From Spirochaetaceae bacterium (GTDB taxonomy: Bacteria > Spirochaetota > Spirochaetia > CADAEX01), in NCBI GenBank assembly GCA_009780675.1, contig WQZP01000004.1, positions 1 through 64,000 on the forward strand: a stretch of DNA of 64,000 nt. The letters are read 5' to 3'. A model generated the notes under the pieces. That model was not told the origin of the DNA and searched no databases. It saw nothing but the letters and a program-made list of their open reading frames with translations. The translations under genes and the position numbers were made by a program. Below, piece by piece: positions 8,900 through 17,615 of the stretch (position 1 is its first letter; each line of letters begins with the position of its first letter).

Positions 8900-10402
8900 A
8901 TGTCAGTTACTATTGATGTGCCTAAAATTCAAAAAGCAGCACGTAATTCCTTACCTCTTATAATTAAAACCAATAAAATTAATCATGAAATAGAAGAGCA
9001 ACTCGAACAAATTCTTGCGGTTTTTCTGGAAGAATTCGGGCAAAAAGAAATATTAACCCAAATATCCTATTGTTTAAGGGAACTGGCTGTAAATGCCAAT
9101 AAGGCAAATACAAAAAGAGCTTACTTTATGGAAAAAGAGCTTGATATTGACGATGAAGAAGATTACCAGGCAGGAATGGCGTCTTTTAAAGCAGATACTC
9201 TGAATAATATTGACTACTACTTTGAAAAACAAAAAGAAGCAGGATTATATATAAAAACCGGCTATCATGCAGCAAATGATGAGCTGACAATAACTATAAG
9301 AAATAATTCAAAAATTTCGAGATCAGAGCAGATGAGGGTTTATGACAGGATTGCAAGATCAAGAGCTTTTAATTCTCTTGAAGAAGCAATGGTATCTGTA
9401 CTGGATAGTTCCGAAGGCGCAGGTCTGGGGCTTGTTATTCTTGTTTTAATGCTTAAAAAACTGGGGCTAAACGAAGAAGCTTTTGATTTGGATATAGAAG
9501 GTGAAGAAACTGTATCAAAACTTGTAATCCCTTTTTCAAAAATACATAAAGATAATATTAATGAATTGTCCAGAGAAATTGTTAAAGAGATCGACAGCCT
9601 GCCGCAATTTCCGGAAAATATTGTGCAACTTCAGAAAATGATAGATGATCCTGAATCAGAGATAACAGATATATCAAAACATATTGCAATGGACATGAGT
9701 CTTACTGCAGATCTTTTAAAAATAGTAAACTCTGCTCAGTATATGCTGGCTAAAAAAGTTGACAGTATAACAGATGCTGTAAAACTTGTAGGGTTAAGGG
9801 GCCTTAAAAACCTTCTATATTCATACGGAACACAAAAAATATTAAAATCCGGATTAAAAGAAATGTGGAATCATGCTAATAAAACAGCATTTTACGCATA
9901 TACGCTTGCAAAAAACTATATAAAGAAAAAAGATTTGCTTGATGATGTTTATATAGGCGGTATTTTGCACGACATAGGGAGAATCATCTTTTTTAGCGCG
10001 CATCCAAAACTTGCCGGGAAAATATCTGAGCTTGCAAAAAGCAGAGATATGGGGCAAAACATATTCGAAGCTCTTTCTGCGGGGTTAAATCATGCAGAAA
10101 TTGGCGCTCTTATTGCAGAAAAATGGAATTTTCCGGAAGACCTTATAATATCAATAAGATATCATCATGAACCTAATGCAGCTCCGGCAGATAAATGGGA
10201 AGCTGTTGCTACGATTTATCTTGCTAACTGTATGGCAAACTTTGAAGAAAAAGAGTGTTCATTTGAGCAAATATCAAAAAGTGTTCTCAAGCGCTTTGGA
10301 ATAACAACAGAAGAACAATTTAGCCTTCTTTTAAACAAACTTATAGAAAACTACGACAGAAACTATGATAAAGAAATTATAGATGTTGAAAAAAAGAATT
10401 AG
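8900..10402 (+). CDS. GHKL ATPase-like / HDOD domain signalling protein
   Basis: Start set at the ATG at 8900 (M-S-V-T-I-D-V), preceded by AAGGAAAG. The frame is open to 8831 but that stretch contains the promoter. The 500-residue protein has two parts. Residues 1 to about 215 resemble a GHKL (histidine-kinase-type) ATPase: an N-box-like E-L-A-V-N-A-N-K-A and a G-box-like S-S-E-G-A-G-L-G-L. No phospho-acceptor His domain is visible. Residues about 230-430 are an HDOD domain (S-L-P-Q-F-P-E-N, G-G-I-L-H-D-I-G-R-I retaining an HD pair). HDOD proteins act in bacterial signalling. The ATPase-HDOD fusion suggests a cytoplasmic signalling switch; target unknown. The gene ends by overlapping the convergent TrmH-like gene by 4 bases. 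Confidence 0.85.
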   Translation: MSVTIDVPKIQKAARNSLPLIIKTNKINHEIEEQLEQILAVFLEEFGQKEILTQISYCLRELAVNANKANTKRAYFMEKELDIDDEEDYQAGMASFKADTLNNIDYYFEKQKEAGLYIKTGYHAANDELTITIRNNSKISRSEQMRVYDRIARSRAFNSLEEAMVSVLDSSEGAGLGLVILVLMLKKLGLNEEAFDLDIEGEETVSKLVIPFSKIHKDNINELSREIVKEIDSLPQFPENIVQLQKMIDDPESEITDISKHIAMDMSLTADLLKIVNSAQYMLAKKVDSITDAVKLVGLRGLKNLLYSYGTQKILKSGLKEMWNHANKTAFYAYTLAKNYIKKKDLLDDVYIGGILHDIGRIIFFSAHPKLAGKISELAKSRDMGQNIFEALSAGLNHAEIGALIAEKWNFPEDLIISIRYHHEPNAAPADKWEAVATIYLANCMANFEEKECSFEQISKSVLKRFGITTEEQFSLLLNKLIENYDRNYDKEIIDVEKKN

Positions 10403-11199
10403 AATTTTTCGAATTTTAGTTTATTGACCCAACAAAAAGAGAGTATTCCAAAAGCAATACCAACATTCAAAGAGCCTTTTATACCATAAAGAGGTATTGA
10501 AACAAACCCCAAACTTTTTTTAACTGCATTAATAGCAGCGCTGCTTATCCCACTTTCTTCGGATCCTATAATAACTGTGCCTGATTCCGGGAAAGCAAAA
10601 TCAGCAACAGACAAGCTCCCTGTTTCGAGCGCAAAAATGGGCTGTGGCAAATCTTCTATAGAAGTTCTGCTCCACTTTACAAGCTCAACTGCTCCCATAG
10701 AACTTCTTTCTGCCCTTTTATGAACAGGAGAAGGGGTATGCTGTGATAAAAAAATATTTTCATAACAAAATGATTCTGCTGTACGGAATATTGATCCAAC
10801 ATTAAAAGGGGATCTCAAGTCATCAAGATAAACATTTATTGGCAAAACTTCCCGCTCTTTTCTGGCTGCTCCATCAAGAGACTGCAGCAAGGAATTGCTC
10901 ATATCCCAGTCCGCAGGCTCTTTCCCAATACTCGCGAGAATAATATGCCTAAGATTGCTTAGGTCTCTAATATTTTCGGTTGTAAGTGTTTCGGGGATTC
11001 TGGATAAAGAAGAGATAAACAACTCCTGCCATTCTGCGCTTATCTCTTTTTCAATAATAGAGAGGATATTTTTTATATAAGAGGAATTTATGATTTTTCC
11101 GCAGCAAAGCTGCTCCTGCGTTTCCTGGATGATCAAAGCTGCTTTTTTAGCTTTCCCACTAACGCTCATTTTTCTGATTTTTCGTTCTGAATAAAACAT
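10399..11199 (-). CDS. TrmH/SpoU-family RNA 2'-O-methyltransferase
   Basis: 266 residues (255 if translation begins at the ATG at 11169; neither start has a strong ribosome-binding site). The C-terminal half is a SpoU-type SPOUT domain with the three family motifs: N-V-G-S-I-F-R-T-A-E, G-S-E-E-S-G-I and I-P-L-Y-G-I-K-G-S-L-N-V. Family enzymes transfer a methyl group from S-adenosylmethionine to ribose 2'-OH in tRNA or rRNA using a deep trefoil knot. The N-terminal 110 residues are helical and not a standard substrate-binding domain, so the RNA target is not predictable. It begins 2 bases after the stop of the upstream iron-ADH-like gene, so the two are co-transcribed. Confidence 0.88.
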   Translation of the reverse strand: MFYSERKIRKMSVSGKAKKAALIIQETQEQLCCGKIINSSYIKNILSIIEKEISAEWQELFISSLSRIPETLTTENIRDLSNLRHIILASIGKEPADWDMSNSLLQSLDGAARKEREVLPINVYLDDLRSPFNVGSIFRTAESFCYENIFLSQHTPSPVHKRAERSSMGAVELVKWSRTSIEDLPQPIFALETGSLSVADFAFPESGTVIIGSEESGISSAAINAVKKSLGFVSIPLYGIKGSLNVGIAFGILSFCWVNKLKFEKF

Positions 11200-11201
11200 T
11201 T

Positions 11202-12338
11202 TTATAATGCGTTATACAATATCGAAGTAATTTTACTTTCTTCCAGATTACAACTGTTTTTTATTATATCAGGATATTGACTTATAAAAGGTATTGTATT
11301 TAAAAACTTGTCTTTTTTGATATCTACTTCCGAAAACCGCATTGGTAAATTTCTTTTTTTTATTATTTTCCTAAGCGTTTCAACAAAATCTTCAATATCA
11401 ATAGATGGATCATTATATATTTTGCCAATAACAGACTTTATTGTTTCCGGAGAAAACTCCGAATAATATTCAATAATATGTGGAAGTATAATCGTTGAAG
11501 CAATTGATACAGGAACACCAAGCATGCTATTTAAAACAAGAGCAATATAATAGATTATTCCGGGGCCGTGGATAGAATATGCATAATCTGAACATAGCGC
11601 AATATTTGAGTGGTCATCCATTGAGAGATAGTCTTCTTTAACTAATGCATTAAAAAGCTTGATTAAAGGTTCTGTTACAAGTGAATTTGTAAAATAGTGT
11701 TTTTCTTTTGAGACCAAAACTTCAAACATAATTAAAAAAAGTTCAAAACAAATTGAATCAACTGAAACTTTTGGCAGTTTATCAAATATTGAAGAGTCTT
11801 TTATAATAAGACCAGGGTGGTTTTTTATGTCTATGATTTTAAGAGATTTGTTTCTGCTGTCTGTAACATATACAAATGGGGTAAATATGAGCGGATTTCT
11901 TATTGATGAAGGAATTTCTATATAATCAATAGTTTCTTTGCTGCTTTTTAAGTTTAAACCAGAAATATTGGCAGTTCCATCCAAAATATCATCAATGCTC
12001 AGGTTATTCGCTGCGGCAAAAGTTGAAATTTTTGCAATATTAACAACTGTTTGCCCGCCAAACCCTATGACACATTGTACAAATCCTGTTTTTATAAAAT
12101 TTACAAGAGTTTCTGCATCTCTGGATGTAGATTTTGATGTAATATCAGTATAAAAAACACAATCTACCCCTTTTTTAGGTAATATAGATGATATATCAGC
12201 AGCAATATCCTCCGGAGTATTTGGATCCCGGACAATTACAACCCGTCTGCAATCTTTTCTTAGAAATCCTGGGAGTTTTTCTATTTTTCCTCTGCCTGAT
12301 AAAAAAGTGCCTTTTATATTGATATTTAATTCTGCCAT
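11202..12338 (-). CDS. Degenerate iron-containing alcohol dehydrogenase homologue
   Basis: A 378-residue protein with the layout of the iron-ADH/glycerol dehydrogenase fold: an N-terminal nucleotide-binding half (V-I-V-R-D, G-F-G-G-Q-T-V-V-N-I-A-K near residue 93) and a helical C-terminal half. The usual G-G-G-S-x-x-D-x-A-K motif has become G-G-Q-T-V-V-N-I-A-K. The metal-binding H-A-x-A-H and P-H-G segments read Y-Y-I-A-L and P-V-S before the conserved I-L-P-H. Most ligands for the catalytic metal are therefore missing, so it probably is not an active dehydrogenase (inference). It may be a dinucleotide-binding regulator or have a new activity. It sits upstream of, and coupled to, the TrmH-like gene. 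Confidence 0.7.
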   Translation of the reverse strand: MAELNINIKGTFLSGRGKIEKLPGFLRKDCRRVVIVRDPNTPEDIAADISSILPKKGVDCVFYTDITSKSTSRDAETLVNFIKTGFVQCVIGFGGQTVVNIAKISTFAAANNLSIDDILDGTANISGLNLKSSKETIDYIEIPSSIRNPLIFTPFVYVTDSRNKSLKIIDIKNHPGLIIKDSSIFDKLPKVSVDSICFELFLIMFEVLVSKEKHYFTNSLVTEPLIKLFNALVKEDYLSMDDHSNIALCSDYAYSIHGPGIIYYIALVLNSMLGVPVSIASTIILPHIIEYYSEFSPETIKSVIGKIYNDPSIDIEDFVETLRKIIKKRNLPMRFSEVDIKKDKFLNTIPFISQYPDIIKNSCNLEESKITSILYNAL

Positions 12339-12382
12339 GCTTCTTTATTCTCCCTTCCGAAACAAGTTGCTTGCTCTGCTGC

Positions 12383-12420
12383 AAAAAAAAAGCAGAGATA
12401 TGTCCTGCACACTCTCTGCT
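12383..12420 (-). terminator. Rho-independent terminator after flgM
   Basis: Inverted repeat agcagaga (12391-12398) / tctctgct (12413-12420) with a 14-base loop. Read on the minus strand it is followed by eight T residues (12390 down to 12383). It lies 30 bases beyond the flgM stop codon and separates it from the iron-ADH-like gene. Confidence 0.85.
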
Positions 12421-12450
12421 TTATTCTGCCTTTAGGCTGATTAGTCCATA

Positions 12451-12738
12451 TTATACTTTAAAAACATCATCCATTATTTTATCTGCTACCATACTTATAA
12501 CTGCACTATTTATATAAGAAGGATCTTGCATTTTTCTTCTAACTTCTTCTACCCTGTCGTGTCTGATATCATCGGCATTTTTTACAATTTCAGATACTTG
12601 ATAAAGCTCTCCCATTGCCCGCGCTTCGCTTGATACACTTATAGAGTCATGCTCGCCTTTAGATGCAGATTTTGCTGCTTTTTCCGGTCGATTATAATGT
12701 TGTAGGGGGTTGATAGATCCTAGCTTATCAATTGTCAT
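12451..12738 (-). CDS. flgM: FlgM-like anti-sigma-28 factor
   Basis: A 95-residue protein matching the FlgM pattern. A flexible N terminus leads to D-S-I-S-V-S-S-E-A-R-A, followed by helices (V-S-E-I-V-K-N-A-D-D-I-R-H-D-R-V-E-E-V-R) that bind sigma-28 in the family. FlgM holds the flagellar sigma factor FliA inactive until the hook-basal body is complete and FlgM is exported. There are no other flagellar genes in the window. The neighbour upstream is rsmI, 47 bases away on the same strand, and a strong terminator follows. Confidence 0.85.
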   Translation of the reverse strand: MTIDKLGSINPLQHYNRPEKAAKSASKGEHDSISVSSEARAMGELYQVSEIVKNADDIRHDRVEEVRRKMQDPSYINSAVISMVADKIMDDVFKV

Positions 12739-12785
12739 ATTTACCTTCCTTACATTAGGTATATCGACATTCTTTTCCTTGAAAT

Positions 12786-13466
12786 TTACACATATTTTTT
12801 TTCACATATAAGGATAGAGAATTCTCCTTGAATTTTACCTCTAATACTCAAAATGTCAATAATAGTTTCTGCGTTTCCAGTCAATATTTCCTCAAATTTC
12901 TTTGTAAGCTCTCTTCCAACCACTATTTTCCGGTCAGGAGCAAGTTCTTTTAGCTCTTCAAGCACTTTTAAGACCCGAAAAGGGGATTCATATATAACAA
13001 AACTCTCTTCCCGTTCAAGAAGCTGGGTAAGCCTGTTTTTTCTTTTTCCTTTTTTTAAAGATAAAAACCCTTCAAAAAGGATGGTTTTGCCTGGAATTCC
13101 CCCTATGCTTATCAGCGCTGCAAATGCAGAAGGGCCGGGAATCGGGATGATTTCATGTGCTTTTTCCCTTACTTTTCTGACAAGATATCCACCCGGATCG
13201 CTTAAACCAGGTGTTCCTGCATCGCTTACATACGCCACAGATTCGCCTTTATCAAGCTTTGATAATATGCGGGATACCCCTTTTTCTTCTTCAGCAGCAT
13301 AATAGCTTATAAGGGGCTTTTTTATCTCATATTTATTTAAAAGCCCTAAGGTATGTCGTGTATCTTCGCACGCAATTGTATCAACATTTTTAAGTGTTTC
13401 AACTGCTCTGTAAGTAATATCATCAAGATTGCCAATAGGTGTGGCTACAATATAAAGGGTTCCCAT
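12786..13466 (-). CDS. rsmI: 16S rRNA (cytidine-1402-2'-O)-methyltransferase RsmI
   Basis: A 226-residue tetrapyrrole-methylase-fold enzyme. It begins M-G-T-L-Y-I-V-A-T-P-I-G-N-L-D-D, the RsmI signature, and contains A-C-E-D-T-R-H-T-L-G-L-L, V-S-D-A-G-T-P-G-L-S-D-P-G and F-E-G-F-L in the expected order. RsmI uses S-adenosylmethionine to methylate the ribose of C1402 in the ribosomal decoding centre. The length is somewhat short of E. coli RsmI (286) because the C-terminal RNA-binding extension is absent, as in other compact homologues. Likely co-transcribed with flgM. Confidence 0.93.
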   Translation of the reverse strand: MGTLYIVATPIGNLDDITYRAVETLKNVDTIACEDTRHTLGLLNKYEIKKPLISYYAAEEEKGVSRILSKLDKGESVAYVSDAGTPGLSDPGGYLVRKVREKAHEIIPIPGPSAFAALISIGGIPGKTILFEGFLSLKKGKRKNRLTQLLEREESFVIYESPFRVLKVLEELKELAPDRKIVVGRELTKKFEEILTGNAETIIDILSIRGKIQGEFSILICEKKYV

Positions 13467-13556
13467 AAAATTACTTTAATCATTAGTATTATAAATGTCG
13501 AGTTTTATTACATAATTTACACTAATTCTATTTTGATGGATAATCATGGATAAATT

Positions 13557-13955
13557 ATGGAATATGTTGTTATTGTTTTTCTTTTAGCTGTTATTCTTAT
13601 ACTTTTACGCTTGGTGTTTTGGTTTCCTAAAAGAATTAAAGAAGATAAACAGGAAAATTCAGAAGAAAATGGAGAAAAAACATCGAAATTCTGCCCTTTG
13701 TGTAATTCATCATTATCAAAAGGGGAAAATGTAAAATCAAAAACTTATCCTGCTTCGCCAGGAAGCTCAGATACGCTTATGGATGTTTTTGGATGCCCTA
13801 AGTGTATTCCTCCTGTTGGAAAAGAGGATAGGGTTTGTCCTGTTTGCAAAAAGAAAATCCCTAAAGATGGATTTGTAATAGGAAGGTATTTTATAAAACC
13901 TGACAAAAATCATCTTCATGTGCTTGGCTGCACCTTATGCCGCAAGGCAAAGTGA
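13557..13955 (+). CDS. Membrane-anchored double zinc-ribbon protein
   Basis: A 132-residue protein with one N-terminal membrane helix (residues 3-23) and a charged linker. Three Cys pairs follow: C-P-L-C at about 46, C-P-K-C at about 80 and C-P-V-C at about 93, with a final C-T-L-C near the end. Together they form two zinc-ribbon-like units facing the cytoplasm. I do not recognise a named family; similar small proteins occur in spirochaetes. The ATG has a GGA seven bases upstream, a modest ribosome-binding site. The gene is isolated between rsmI (divergent) and the transporters (convergent). Confidence 0.7.
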   Translation: MEYVVIVFLLAVILILLRLVFWFPKRIKEDKQENSEENGEKTSKFCPLCNSSLSKGENVKSKTYPASPGSSDTLMDVFGCPKCIPPVGKEDRVCPVCKKKIPKDGFVIGRYFIKPDKNHLHVLGCTLCRKAK

Positions 13956-13964
13956 GCCAAACCA

Positions 13965-14006
13965 GTTATTACCGAGCTGCCGGACTAAAAGCTACTCGGC
14001 AATAAC
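13965..14006. terminator. Strong hairpin between convergent genes, no U-tract
   Basis: gttattaccgag (13965-13976) pairs with ctcggcaataac (13995-14006), 12 bp with one G-T or A-C position depending on strand. It sits between two converging genes, which suggests a bidirectional 3' end, but neither strand has the T-run of a standard rho-independent terminator. Confidence 0.45.
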
Positions 14007-14013
14007 AAAAGCC

Positions 14014-15675
14014 TTAACTTGACACTTCCTCGCTCGGAAGCCAAAGTATTCTCTCTGCGATATAAACAAGATGTCTGTTAACTATTGAATAATAGTTAAC
14101 AATATCAAGATGTATAGTTGTTGTATTGATCGATACTTTACACCCTTTAGTAAGTCTTTCAATATGTGAAATCTGATACTCTCTCTCATCAATATCTGAA
14201 TATACATTTAATAATTCTTCTGTAAGTTCAATATTTTCTTCTGTAAAAGCTTTAATCATTCTATCAACATTATCCATTACCTTGTGATGAAGTTCTGCAA
14301 GCTCATCGCTGCCCTGCTTTGGAAATGATAAATCATGGGTTATCATCTTTTCTGCCAGGGGCATAAGGTTTTTATCAATAATATCTCCAATAGATTCAAG
14401 TTCTTTTTGTATATATAAATAATTCATGCTTCTCTTGGCTTCTCCTTCGCCAAGTTCTTTAGCAGCTACTTTTGCAAGATATAGAATTACAGCTCGATGA
14501 AGGATATCGACTTTTGAGTCTGTTGCCCGAATTTCATTTATCAGCTTTATATCTTTATTTTTTAATGCCATATCAACCTTTCCAAGCATATCCTTAACAA
14601 GATCAGCGCCAATAAGGATCTCTTTTTTTGCCATCTCAAGAGCTATATCAACATTTTGACCTATAAGGCGGTCCTGTAAAAATGTTACTTCAAAAGGTTT
14701 TTCCTCTACTGCTTTGTCTTCATTTTTACCTTTTATAAGCCTATTAACCAATCGGATCATTGGGTTAATAAAAGGGAGACAAACAAGCCCCAGTATTAAG
14801 TTATAACCTGTTTGAAAAAATGGGAGTTGCCAGGTCTCTGGGACCAGATTCATGTAGGCAGGGAGAAAAACTGGCCGCGCTGTCCATAGAAGAGCTGTAA
14901 AAATCGTTACCCCTATGAGGCAGAATAGCAGATTCGCAATGGCCATCCGCTTGCCTTCTGTATTTGCAGCAAGAGCAGCTAAAACCGCTGTGCTTGGTGT
15001 TCCGGCATGGGCTCCCATTGCTATAAATATTGCGCTGCCAAAAGGCATAAGCCCTTCGGCGATTAGTGTATAACATATTGCGACTGTAACAGTGGAGGAT
15101 TGAATGATTATAGCAAAAATCATCCCTATCAATACCAGCAAGAGAGGGGCATCTATTCTTAGAAATAAATCAATAAAAAATTCCCTTATTTCCGGGCTAT
15201 CCCTGAACACATTGCTCATAAGATTGAGTCCAACGAACACAATGCCAAAGCCTATTAAAAAGTCAGCGACATTTAATATTTTTCCTTCTTTTTTTATGAG
15301 TTTTATTAGTGTGCCTACAAATATCAATGCCATGAAAACAAATCGTATGTTAAAAGTGGAAAGCGCTACCAAATAAACAGTAGAGGATGTGCCCACCCAA
15401 GCTCCTAACACAATTGAAATGCCTTGAAATAAATTGATCATACCTGCATTAACCAGGCCCACAGCCATTACTCCAACAGCAGTTGAGGATTGGATAATAG
15501 AGGTAGCCACAGCTCCAACACCATAGCCTGAAAAGCGGTTACCGCTTATTGCTTCAAACATTTTGCGGGTTTTTTGTGTAGCGTTCTTCTTCAAACTCTC
15601 GCTAAACATAACAATACCGACCAAAAATACACCCGCACCGATAATCAATGATAATACATCATAAAACATGCTCAT
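14014..15675 (-). CDS. Na+/phosphate cotransporter with PhoU-like C-terminal domain (paralogue 1)
   Basis: A 553-residue NptA/PNaS-type transporter. Residues 1 to about 310 hold two inverted halves of membrane helices, each with the family Q-S-S-T motif (I-I-Q-S-S-T-A-V near 62 and I-I-Q-S-S-T-V-T near 190). Residues about 340-550 are a cytoplasmic helical PhoU-like domain. Family members import phosphate with sodium; the PhoU-like tail is probably regulatory. The translation start (M-S-M-F-Y) aligns with both neighbours. It is the third of three tandem paralogues on the minus strand. Its membrane half matches paralogue 2 most closely, but its PhoU half matches paralogue 3. Confidence 0.9.
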   Translation of the reverse strand: MSMFYDVLSLIIGAGVFLVGIVMFSESLKKNATQKTRKMFEAISGNRFSGYGVGAVATSIIQSSTAVGVMAVGLVNAGMINLFQGISIVLGAWVGTSSTVYLVALSTFNIRFVFMALIFVGTLIKLIKKEGKILNVADFLIGFGIVFVGLNLMSNVFRDSPEIREFFIDLFLRIDAPLLLVLIGMIFAIIIQSSTVTVAICYTLIAEGLMPFGSAIFIAMGAHAGTPSTAVLAALAANTEGKRMAIANLLFCLIGVTIFTALLWTARPVFLPAYMNLVPETWQLPFFQTGYNLILGLVCLPFINPMIRLVNRLIKGKNEDKAVEEKPFEVTFLQDRLIGQNVDIALEMAKKEILIGADLVKDMLGKVDMALKNKDIKLINEIRATDSKVDILHRAVILYLAKVAAKELGEGEAKRSMNYLYIQKELESIGDIIDKNLMPLAEKMITHDLSFPKQGSDELAELHHKVMDNVDRMIKAFTEENIELTEELLNVYSDIDEREYQISHIERLTKGCKVSINTTTIHLDIVNYYSIVNRHLVYIAERILWLPSEEVSS

Positions 15676-15835
15676 TAGTGTCTCCTCCTATAAACAATAT
15701 GCTTTGATGGAATATATTGCTTATGGAAAGTTTTGTCAATGTTTTTTAACCATTTTTTAATTAATTTTTAACTTAATTTTAGTTTTTGCCTAAAATTTTA
15801 ATTATTTGTTAGCAATCTGTTTTCTTCTAGCACAA

Positions 15836-15866
15836 TAAAAAAGGGCTGCCCTATTGGACAGCCCTT
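15836..15866 (-). terminator. Rho-independent terminator after paralogue 2 (bidirectional)
   Basis: aagggctg (15841-15848) pairs with cagccctt (15859-15866), flanked by A-rich and T-rich runs on both sides, so it can work in either direction. It lies about 90 bases after the stop of the transporter gene at 15957. The rest of 15676-15956 is AT-rich leader of paralogue 1 with no other clear signal. Confidence 0.75.
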
Positions 15867-15956
15867 TTTGTTTAATTGCTTCACTTCGCTTCCCCGTACA
15901 ATCTTATGGAACAAAAGTAAACTTATTCCTAAATCTACGGGATACGCCTTCGGCTA

Positions 15957-17615
15957 CTAAGCAACTTCTTTCTTTGTTAGCCAAAGTATCCTTTCTGCTA
16001 TAAAGACAATCTCTTGATTTATTCTTGTATATAAGTTTACAACATCAAGATGCACTGCTGATGTATCAGCTGATTTCTGAATCCCTTGTTGAAGCCTGTT
16101 GATATGTAAAAGCTGAAATTTTCTTTCTTCAAGATCTGAATACACATCTATAATTTCTTTTGCAACCAGAACATCTTCGTCTACAAAAGCTTTAACCATT
16201 CTATTAAAATTATCCATTACTTTTCCGTGAAGCTCTGCAAGTTCCTGGCTGCCCTGATCTGAAAAAGCCAAGTTATTGTTTATCATTTTTCTTGCCAAAG
16301 CCATAAGGTTTTCATCAATAATATCGCCAATGGATTCAAGTTCATTTTGTATATATAGATAATTTATAGTCCTCTTGGTCTCTTCGGAGCCAGATTCTTT
16401 TTCAGATATTTTTGCGAGAAATGGAATTATAGCTCTATGGAGAATACCCACTTTTACTTCTGTTTCACAAATCTCATTTATTAACTTTACATCCTTGGTT
16501 TTGAATGCCAAATCAACTTTTTCAAACATACTTTTTACAAGATCTGCAGAAATAAGAATCTCTTTTTTAGCCATATCAGTAGCTATGTCAACATTTTCGT
16601 CTATAAGTTGTTCCTGTAAATATGTTACGCCAAAAATCTTTTCTTCTGCTGTCTTATTCTCTTCTTTATCTTTAAGCATTGAGCAAACCCACTTCTGCAT
16701 TGGGGTAATAAACCAAATTTTAATAAGGCCCATTACAAGGTTATAAAATAGCTGAAAAATCGGGAGTGTCCAAACAGGAGCAATGTGTGCCACGTACTGA
16801 GGAACAACATAATCTTTTAGTGGCCACATAAAACTTGTAAAAACAAATACCCCAAAAAAGCTAAAGAATACATTCATAAGGGCGAGCCGTTTACCATCTG
16901 TATTGGCAGCAAGAGAAGCTAAAACTGCTGTGCTTGAAGTTCCAACATGCGCTCCCAGAAACAGAAACATCGCGCTTTCAAAGGGCAAAACCCCCTGCAC
17001 GATCAATAGTAGAAGTATAGATGCTGTGGCTGTGGAGGATTGAATTATCATTGTAAAAGCTGCTCCCAATAAAAGCAGTAGAAGTGGAAAGTTTATTCTT
17101 ATAAATAGATCAATAAAATATTCCCTTATTGCCATATTATCCCTGAACACATTGCCCATAAGCATAAGACCCACGAACACTAAGCCAAAACCAATAAAAA
17201 AATCAGCGAGAATCAATATTTTACCATCTTTTTTTATGAGTCTTATTAACGCTCCTGCGAATATCAACCCCATAAAAAGATACCGTACGTTAAAAGTGGA
17301 AAGCCCAACCAGGAAGAGGGTACTGGTAGTACCCAAGTGAGCTCCTAAAACAATTGCCATAGCCTGAAACAAAGTAAGCATACCTGCGCTTACCAGACCT
17401 ACTGACATTACAACTGTAGCTGTGGAAGATTGGATAATGGCAGTAGCCACTACACCCAAACCAAAAGCAGAAAACCGGTTGCCTCCTATTTTATCAAACA
17501 TGGCACGTGTTTTCTTTGTCGCATTATTCTTTACAGTCTGGCTAAACAAAGCGAGACCAAATAGGAATACTCCTGCGCCTATGAGTATACCTAATAGCGC
17601 ATAAAACATTTCCAT
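15957..17615 (-). CDS. Na+/phosphate cotransporter with PhoU-like C-terminal domain (paralogue 2)
   Basis: A 552-residue protein with the same plan as its neighbours: an N-terminal NptA-type membrane region with Q-S-S-T-A-T in both halves (near 62 and 190), and a C-terminal PhoU-like helical domain from about 340. The membrane region is close to paralogue 1 (both start M-x-M-F-Y and share K-T-R-x-M-F, G-N-R-F-S, N-V-F-R-D). The PhoU domain is the most divergent of the three. Its 3' untranslated region ends in its own hairpin, so the paralogues are probably separate transcription units. Confidence 0.9.
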   Translation of the reverse strand: MEMFYALLGILIGAGVFLFGLALFSQTVKNNATKKTRAMFDKIGGNRFSAFGLGVVATAIIQSSTATVVMSVGLVSAGMLTLFQAMAIVLGAHLGTTSTLFLVGLSTFNVRYLFMGLIFAGALIRLIKKDGKILILADFFIGFGLVFVGLMLMGNVFRDNMAIREYFIDLFIRINFPLLLLLLGAAFTMIIQSSTATASILLLLIVQGVLPFESAMFLFLGAHVGTSSTAVLASLAANTDGKRLALMNVFFSFFGVFVFTSFMWPLKDYVVPQYVAHIAPVWTLPIFQLFYNLVMGLIKIWFITPMQKWVCSMLKDKEENKTAEEKIFGVTYLQEQLIDENVDIATDMAKKEILISADLVKSMFEKVDLAFKTKDVKLINEICETEVKVGILHRAIIPFLAKISEKESGSEETKRTINYLYIQNELESIGDIIDENLMALARKMINNNLAFSDQGSQELAELHGKVMDNFNRMVKAFVDEDVLVAKEIIDVYSDLEERKFQLLHINRLQQGIQKSADTSAVHLDVVNLYTRINQEIVFIAERILWLTKKEVA

